Positions 59,059-64,000 of a DNA stretch of 64,000 nt are shown here, in pieces. The translations under genes and the position numbers were made by a program. Below the pieces are notes generated by a model. It saw only the letters and a list, made by a program, of their open reading frames with translations, did not search any database and was not told where the DNA came from. This DNA is from Conexibacter sp. (GTDB lineage Bacteria; Actinomycetota; Thermoleophilia; Solirubrobacterales; Solirubrobacteraceae): assembly GCA_025964325.1 (NCBI GenBank), contig JAOPZA010000081.1:1-64000 (forward strand), given 5' to 3'. Numbering within the stretch: the first letter of the stretch is position 1; every line of letters starts with the position of its first letter.

Positions 59059-60605
59059 GACGGTATGTCGCGATCGACCTCGGCGCGGAGAGCGGCCGCG
59101 TCATCCTCGGGACGCTGCGGGGCGCGCGCGTCGAGCTCGAGGAGATGCACCGGTTCGCCAACGCGCCGGTGCGCCTCCCCGACGGCCTCCACACCGACGT
59201 CGTGCGCATCTACGCCGAGGTGCTCGTCGGCCTGCAGCGCGCCGCGAGCGCGACCGGCGGTCGCGTCGACGGCATCGGCATCGACGCCTGGGGCGTGGAC
59301 TTCGGCCTGCTCGACGGCGACGGCTGCCTGCTCGGCATTCCCTTCCACTACCGCGACTCGCGCACGGAGGGGATGGTCGAGCGGCTCGTGGAGCTGGCCG
59401 GTCGCGAGGAGGTCTACGAGACGACGGGGATCGGGTTCAACCAGATCAACACGGTCTGCCAGCTGCTGGCGATGCAGGGCACGCCTGCGCTCGCGGCGAG
59501 CGAGACGCTGCTGCTGACCGCGGACCTGATCGGCTACTGGCTGACCGGGCAGCGTCGCGCCGAGCGCACCGCGGCGAGCACGACGCAGCTGCTCGACGCG
59601 CGGACCGGGGCGTGGGCGTGGAAGCTGATCGATCGGCTCGGGCTCGATCGCCGTCTGTTCCCGCCGATCGCCGAGACGGCGTCGATCCGGGGCCCGCTGC
59701 TCGCCGGCGTCGCCGCCGACTGCGGTCTGGATCCCGGAACCGAGCTGGTCGCCGTCGGCCAGCACGACACGGCCTCCGCGGTCGCAGCGGTCCCGGCGAC
59801 GTCGGATGCGTTCGCCTACATCTCGAGCGGGACCTGGTCGCTCGTCGGGATCGAGACCGACGAGCCGGTCACCGACGCGACGGCGCTGGCGATGAACCTG
59901 ACGAACGAACGCGGCGTGCCGGACACGGTCCGGCTGATGACGAACGTGATGGGGCTGTGGCTCGTGCAGGAGTGCCGTCGCGCGTGGAACCGGGAGGGCC
60001 GCGACCTCGGCTACGGCGATCTCGCGCAGCTCGCGACGGCGAGCGCCAGCGGCGGACCGCTGGTCGATCCGGACCATCCGACCTTCCTCTCGCGCGGCTC
60101 GATGCCCGCCCGCATCGCCGCGCTCTGCCTCGCGCGCGGCCAGGCGGCGCCGGACTCTCCCGGCGCGACGGTGCGCTGCGTGCTCGAGAGCCTCGCCTGC
60201 AAGTACCGCCTCGCGCTCGAGCGCGTCGAGCACGCCGTCGGCCGCCGCAGCGAGGTCGTCCACGTCGTCGGCGGCGGCTCCCGCAACGTGCTGCTCTGCC
60301 AGCTGACGGCCGACGTCCTCGGCCGTGTCGTGCACGCGGGGCCCGTCGAGGCCACCGCACTCGGGAACGTGCTGACGCAGGCGCTCGCCCGCGGGCACAT
60401 CGCATCGCTGCAGGAGCTGCGCGTCGTCGCCGCGAGCTCGGCGCAGACGGTCGCCTACGAGCCGCGCGCCGATCGCGCCGGGTCCGACCAGCTGTACGAG
60501 CGCTTCCTCACCGTCACGGGCCTCGAGCCTGCGAATCACCGGAACACGAAAAAGGAGTTCGACATGAGCCACGCAGTCAACGCGAGTCGGGACGACCGAC
60601 CGTGA
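59055..60605 (+). CDS. rhaB: Rhamnulokinase
   Basis: VAIDLGAESGRVILG, DAWGVDFGLLD, YWLTGQRRAERTAASTTQLLD, HDTASAVAAVP, VVGGGSRNVLLCQ. Confidence 0.9.
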   Translation: MRRYVAIDLGAESGRVILGTLRGARVELEEMHRFANAPVRLPDGLHTDVVRIYAEVLVGLQRAASATGGRVDGIGIDAWGVDFGLLDGDGCLLGIPFHYRDSRTEGMVERLVELAGREEVYETTGIGFNQINTVCQLLAMQGTPALAASETLLLTADLIGYWLTGQRRAERTAASTTQLLDARTGAWAWKLIDRLGLDRRLFPPIAETASIRGPLLAGVAADCGLDPGTELVAVGQHDTASAVAAVPATSDAFAYISSGTWSLVGIETDEPVTDATALAMNLTNERGVPDTVRLMTNVMGLWLVQECRRAWNREGRDLGYGDLAQLATASASGGPLVDPDHPTFLSRGSMPARIAALCLARGQAAPDSPGATVRCVLESLACKYRLALERVEHAVGRRSEVVHVVGGGSRNVLLCQLTADVLGRVVHAGPVEATALGNVLTQALARGHIASLQELRVVAASSAQTVAYEPRADRAGSDQLYERFLTVTGLEPANHRNTKKEFDMSHAVNASRDDRP

Positions 60606-62695
60606 CTGGGACCGAACCGCTCGCCGGCACCGCGTCGTTCGCGCCGCTCGTGGAGAGCCTGTGGGACGCGGCCGACGTGCCGAACGGCGATCTGGCTCAG
60701 CTGACGTACGCGTCGAATCGTCTCGGAGCCGATCGCTCCGTGTCGAACTTCGGCGGTGGCAACACGTCGGTCAAGACGCGCGACGTCGACCACCTCGGTC
60801 GTGAGAGCGAGGTGCTGTGGGTGAAAGGGTCGGGCTGCGACCTCGCGACGATGCGGCCGTCCGACTTCACCGGGCTGCGGCTCGGCGAGATCGTGCCGCT
60901 CTTCGAGCGCAGCGCGATGAGCGACGAGGAGATGGTCGCCTACCTCGCGCGCTGTCAGGTGACGCCCGACCAGCCGCGCGCCTCGATCGAGACGCTGTTG
61001 CACGCCTTCGTCCCGCATCGACACGTGCACCACACGCATCCCGACGCGATCAACATGATCTGCGGGGCCGCGAACGGCCAGCGGCTGACGCGCGAGTGCT
61101 TCGGCGACGAGGCCGCCTGGATCCCCTACGTCCGCCCGGGCTTCGCGCTCGCGAGACAGGTCGGCGAAGCGGTCCGCAACGACGGACGCGTTCGCTTCGT
61201 CCTGCTCGCGAAGCACGGGCTCGTCGCATCGGGCGCAACCGCCGAGGAGGCCTACGAGTCCACGATCGAGGCGATCAACCGGGCGGCGGAGCTCGTCTCC
61301 GCCCTCGCCCGGGGACCGCGCTTCGGCGGTCGCGCCGTCGAGCTGCCGGACCGCGAGCGTCGCGAGGCGCTGCTCGCGGAGGTGCTGCCCGCGATCCGCG
61401 GCGCGGTCTCGAGCGAGCGCCCGAAGATCCTGCAGGTCGACACGTCGGACATCGCGCTCGAGTTCGTCGCCGCTCGCGACGCCGCGGCGCTGTCGCAGGT
61501 CGGAGCGGCCTGTCCCGACCACCTCGTGCACACGAAGCGCCTTCCGCTGTGGGTCGACTTCGATCCCGCCAGCGAGGACGCCGAGGTGCTGATCGAGCGC
61601 GTGCGGTCGGTCGCGGCGGCGTTCCGCGACGACTACCGCCGGTACGTGGAGGAGTTCGCGAGCGAGGGGGAGGTCTCACATGATCCCGACCCGCGCGTGG
61701 TCCTGATCGCCGGCCTGGGCCTCGTCACCGTCGGGGCCAACCTGAAGGGCGCGCGCCTCGCGCGCGATCTCTATCACCGCGCGATGCGCGTGATGGGCGG
61801 TGCGGCCGCGCTCGGCGGCTTCGTGTCGCTGACGGCCGAGGAGTCCTACGCGATCGAGTACTGGCCGCTCGAGCTGTACAAGCTGTCGCTCGCGCCCGCG
61901 CCCGGGGCGCTCGAGGGCCGGGTCGCGTTCATCACCGGAGGCGCCGGCGGCATCGGACGTGCGGTGGCGGCTGCGATGGCGCGCGACGGCGCCTGCATCG
62001 TCGCGGCGGACATCGACGCGCAGGGCGCGATGGCGGCGGCCGCCGAGTTCGGCGACGCCGGGGTCGCGGTGACGGTCGACGTCACCGAGGAGCGCGCTGT
62101 CCAGGCTGCCTACCGCGACGCCGCGCTCGCCTTCGGCGGGGTCGACATCGTCGTCTCGAACGCCGGGCTCGCCTCGAGTGCTCCGATCGCCGAGACGACC
62201 GCGGAGATGTGGGACCTGAATCACTCCGTGCTCGCGCGCGGCTACTTCCTCGTCGCGCGCGAGGCATTCCGGCTGCTCCAGCGGCAGTCGACCGGCGGCA
62301 GCATGATATTCGTGGCATCGAAGAACGCGATCGTCGCGGGCCCCAACGCCGCCGCCTACTCGTCTGCGAAGGCCGCCGAGCTGCATCTCGCCCGCTGCCT
62401 CGCCGAGGAGGGCGGGCCCCACGGCATCCGCGTCAACACGGTCAACCCCGACGCCGTGCTCCAGGGGTCGCGGATCTGGGGCTCGTCCTGGCGCCAGGAG
62501 CGCGCCGACGCGTACGGGATCGAGCCGGAGGCGCTGGAGGAGCACTACCGCAGGCGCACGACGCTGAAGGTCAACATCGGGCCGGAGGACATCGCCGAGG
62601 CGGTCCTGTTCTTCGCGTCGCCCGACCGCTCCAGCAAGACGACGGGCAACATGCTCAACGTCGACGGAGGCGTCCCGGCCGCCTACCCGCGCTGA
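60602..62695 (+). CDS. Bifunctional class II aldolase / short-chain dehydrogenase (rhamnulose-1-P aldolase/lactaldehyde dehydrogenase type)
   Basis: FGGGNTSVK, KGSGCDLATM, HHTHPDAIN; C-terminal SDR FITGGAGGIGRAV, VSNAGLASSAPI, YSSAKAAELHL. Confidence 0.92.
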   Translation: MTGTEPLAGTASFAPLVESLWDAADVPNGDLAQLTYASNRLGADRSVSNFGGGNTSVKTRDVDHLGRESEVLWVKGSGCDLATMRPSDFTGLRLGEIVPLFERSAMSDEEMVAYLARCQVTPDQPRASIETLLHAFVPHRHVHHTHPDAINMICGAANGQRLTRECFGDEAAWIPYVRPGFALARQVGEAVRNDGRVRFVLLAKHGLVASGATAEEAYESTIEAINRAAELVSALARGPRFGGRAVELPDRERREALLAEVLPAIRGAVSSERPKILQVDTSDIALEFVAARDAAALSQVGAACPDHLVHTKRLPLWVDFDPASEDAEVLIERVRSVAAAFRDDYRRYVEEFASEGEVSHDPDPRVVLIAGLGLVTVGANLKGARLARDLYHRAMRVMGGAAALGGFVSLTAEESYAIEYWPLELYKLSLAPAPGALEGRVAFITGGAGGIGRAVAAAMARDGACIVAADIDAQGAMAAAAEFGDAGVAVTVDVTEERAVQAAYRDAALAFGGVDIVVSNAGLASSAPIAETTAEMWDLNHSVLARGYFLVAREAFRLLQRQSTGGSMIFVASKNAIVAGPNAAAYSSAKAAELHLARCLAEEGGPHGIRVNTVNPDAVLQGSRIWGSSWRQERADAYGIEPEALEEHYRRRTTLKVNIGPEDIAEAVLFFASPDRSSKTTGNMLNVDGGVPAAYPR

Positions 62696-62711
62696 CCCGT
62701 ACGACCGCCGC

Positions 62712-62743
62712 GCCGATGGATGCGGACGCCCGCATCCATCGGC
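62712..62743. terminator. Strong bidirectional stem-loop in a convergent gap
   Basis: GCCGATGGATGCGG-ACGC-CCGCATCCATCGGC, perfect 14 bp, between convergent stops 62695/62758. Confidence 0.65.
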
Positions 62744-62757
62744 ACGACGCGGGAGCG

Positions 62758-63582
62758 TCAGGCGCGTCCCGCAGACGTCGCGGCGGCGAGCAGCATCCGC
62801 CGGCGGTAGTGCTCGTCCGGCCGTCCGTCGATCCCCGCAGCCTGTCGATCGTCGAGGAAGCGCGGCGATCCGCTCTGAAGCGCGCCGAGCAGGATCCGCG
62901 CGGTCTTGACGCACATCGCGGTGATCTGCTCGACCTCCGTCGCGGTCTGGCCGAGGGCGACGAGGCCGTGGTTCTCGAGCAGGATCACGCGCGGTGCCTC
63001 GCCATGGCGGTCGATGTGCTCGAGCAGGCGCCGGCGCGTCTCGATCGCCAGCCCCAGGCCCGGATCGACGTAGGGCACGAAGAGCGGGTAGCGACCGCAG
63101 ACGACGATCTGGTCGGGGAACAGCGTGCTGCCGAGGAGCGGCGCGTGGTGCGAGCAGAGCAGCGAGTTCACCGCGATCGGATGCGTGTGCCCGACCCACC
63201 GCGCGCCGGCGATGCCGACCGCCAGCGCGTGCAGCGGCGCCTCGACCGACGGACGCGGCGCCTGTGCGTCGGTGCGACAGTCCAGCAGCGCATCGAACCA
63301 GGAGGCGGCGTCACGCGGCGGTCGCTCGATCGTCTCGAGCACCGCGGCGGTCCGCAGCCGGACGAACGCGTCGGCATCGGCCGCCCCGAGGCTGAATCCG
63401 CTTGCCTTGACGAGGAAGTCGTCGTCGACGCGGGCGGAGGTGTTGCCCTCCGCCAGGATCACGAGATCGGCCTCGGGTCTCGCCAGGCGGCGCGAGAGGC
63501 CGACGAGCTCGTCGCGGACCTCGCACTCCGGGCGCTCGCTCGAGTGGCTGCCGCGCTCGGCGGCCGGCGGCTGTGACGTCAT
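62758..63582 (-). CDS. Class II aldolase/adducin family protein
   Basis: VILAEGNTSARVDDDFLVKASGFSL, GHTHPIAVNSLL, LLENHGLVALGQT. Confidence 0.88.
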   Translation of the reverse strand: MTSQPPAAERGSHSSERPECEVRDELVGLSRRLARPEADLVILAEGNTSARVDDDFLVKASGFSLGAADADAFVRLRTAAVLETIERPPRDAASWFDALLDCRTDAQAPRPSVEAPLHALAVGIAGARWVGHTHPIAVNSLLCSHHAPLLGSTLFPDQIVVCGRYPLFVPYVDPGLGLAIETRRRLLEHIDRHGEAPRVILLENHGLVALGQTATEVEQITAMCVKTARILLGALQSGSPRFLDDRQAAGIDGRPDEHYRRRMLLAAATSAGRA

Positions 63583-63599
63583 CTGTCTCTCCTCCCTTT

Positions 63600-63625
63600 C
63601 CCACGGCCGCCGCAGCGGTCGTGGG
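63600..63625 (-). promoter_or_regulatory. 5'-UTR hairpin directly upstream of the SD of the class II aldolase gene
   Basis: CCCACGGCCGC-CGCA-GCGGTCGTGGG, 11-bp stem with one G-T pair on this strand. Confidence 0.45.
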
Positions 63626-63741
63626 AGGTGAATTCGGCCATCGGCCGAAGTTGCATGAACGAGGCGCGGGCGCGGATTGCCCCCGATCGAACTGGCGCGC
63701 CGCGCGGATCGCCATCGGAGCGCGGCGCACGGGACGTTCCG

Positions 63742-64000
63742 TCAGATGCTGGTGACGTTCGCACCCTCGCGACGAAGGTTCTCGATTCGCGCAGCGGGCG
63801 CGTCGGCGACGATGATCTCGGTGACGTCCGCGATCGTGCCGACCACGTGCAGACCCGTCGTCTCGAACTTCGTACCGTCGATCAGCAGCGTCGGCTGGCG
63901 GCAGTGCCGCCACATCGCGCGCTTGATGTCGGCCTCGAACGGATCGGGATCGGTGAGCGTCCCGTCGTGCGTGATCCCCTTGACGCTGAGCGCCGCCCGC
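63742..64000 (-). CDS. DeoR-family transcriptional regulator, C-terminal part (partial, runs off window)
   Basis: Own translation of the minus strand: ...AALSVKGITHDGTLTDPDPFEADIKRAMWRHCRQPTLLIDGTKFETTGLHVVGTIADVTEIIVADAPAARIENLRREGANVTSI*; matches the DeoRC pattern. Confidence 0.8.
   Translation of the reverse strand, partial: RAALSVKGITHDGTLTDPDPFEADIKRAMWRHCRQPTLLIDGTKFETTGLHVVGTIADVTEIIVADAPAARIENLRREGANVTSI

Noticed and set aside
1-64000. Search for tRNA/rRNA genes, CRISPR arrays, transposases/IS ends and phage genes
   Set aside because: No GTTCRANNC-type tRNA arms in cloverleaf context, no regularly spaced repeats and no transposase or integrase motifs noticed by eye; a tool-based scan would be needed to exclude them fully

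Overview
High-GC actinobacterial-type DNA, densely coding, with about 56 CDS. I found no rRNA, tRNA, CRISPR array or transposase. Left part (0-21 kb): a GT39/GT2/GH8 exopolysaccharide cluster, an MFS exporter, a DsbA-like protein, aldo-keto reductases, a CPA1 antiporter, a VOC protein, a candidate presenilin-like GxGD membrane protease, PPK2, and a TerC gene preceded by a yybP-ykoY (Mn2+) riboswitch. Also here are an M14 lipoprotein, an F420-type LLM oxidoreductase, BrkB/YihY and a PAP2-DAG kinase fusion. Middle (21.9-36 kb): methyltransferase + cupin + mhpF/E/D lower meta-cleavage genes run into a type-2-like ileS. These are followed by a K+ channel, a SNF2 helicase, greA and lutABC. Right part (36.3-64 kb): a large catabolic region in four successive transcription units. 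They are a sugar-type ABC importer; a soluble diiron monooxygenase (alpha-reductase-beta-coupling) with a TIM-barrel isomerase and an alcohol dehydrogenase; SDR + GMC oxidoreductase + small subunit + EtfBA + membrane Fe-S EtfD-like protein; and a second ABC importer with rhamnulokinase and aldolase-dehydrogenase. A class II aldolase and a partial DeoR-type regulator follow on the opposite strand. The most notable sequence-level signals are: (1) shared promoter/operator elements ahead of these units (AAATCGAACA in three of them, twice forward and once inverted); (2) a perfect 17-bp hairpin inside the end of the cupin gene; (3) the Mn riboswitch with a legible SD-sequestering switch, starting in the upstream stop codon; (4) a presenilin-like GYGD/LPATVP protein; (5) ATGA-coupled mini-ORFs.
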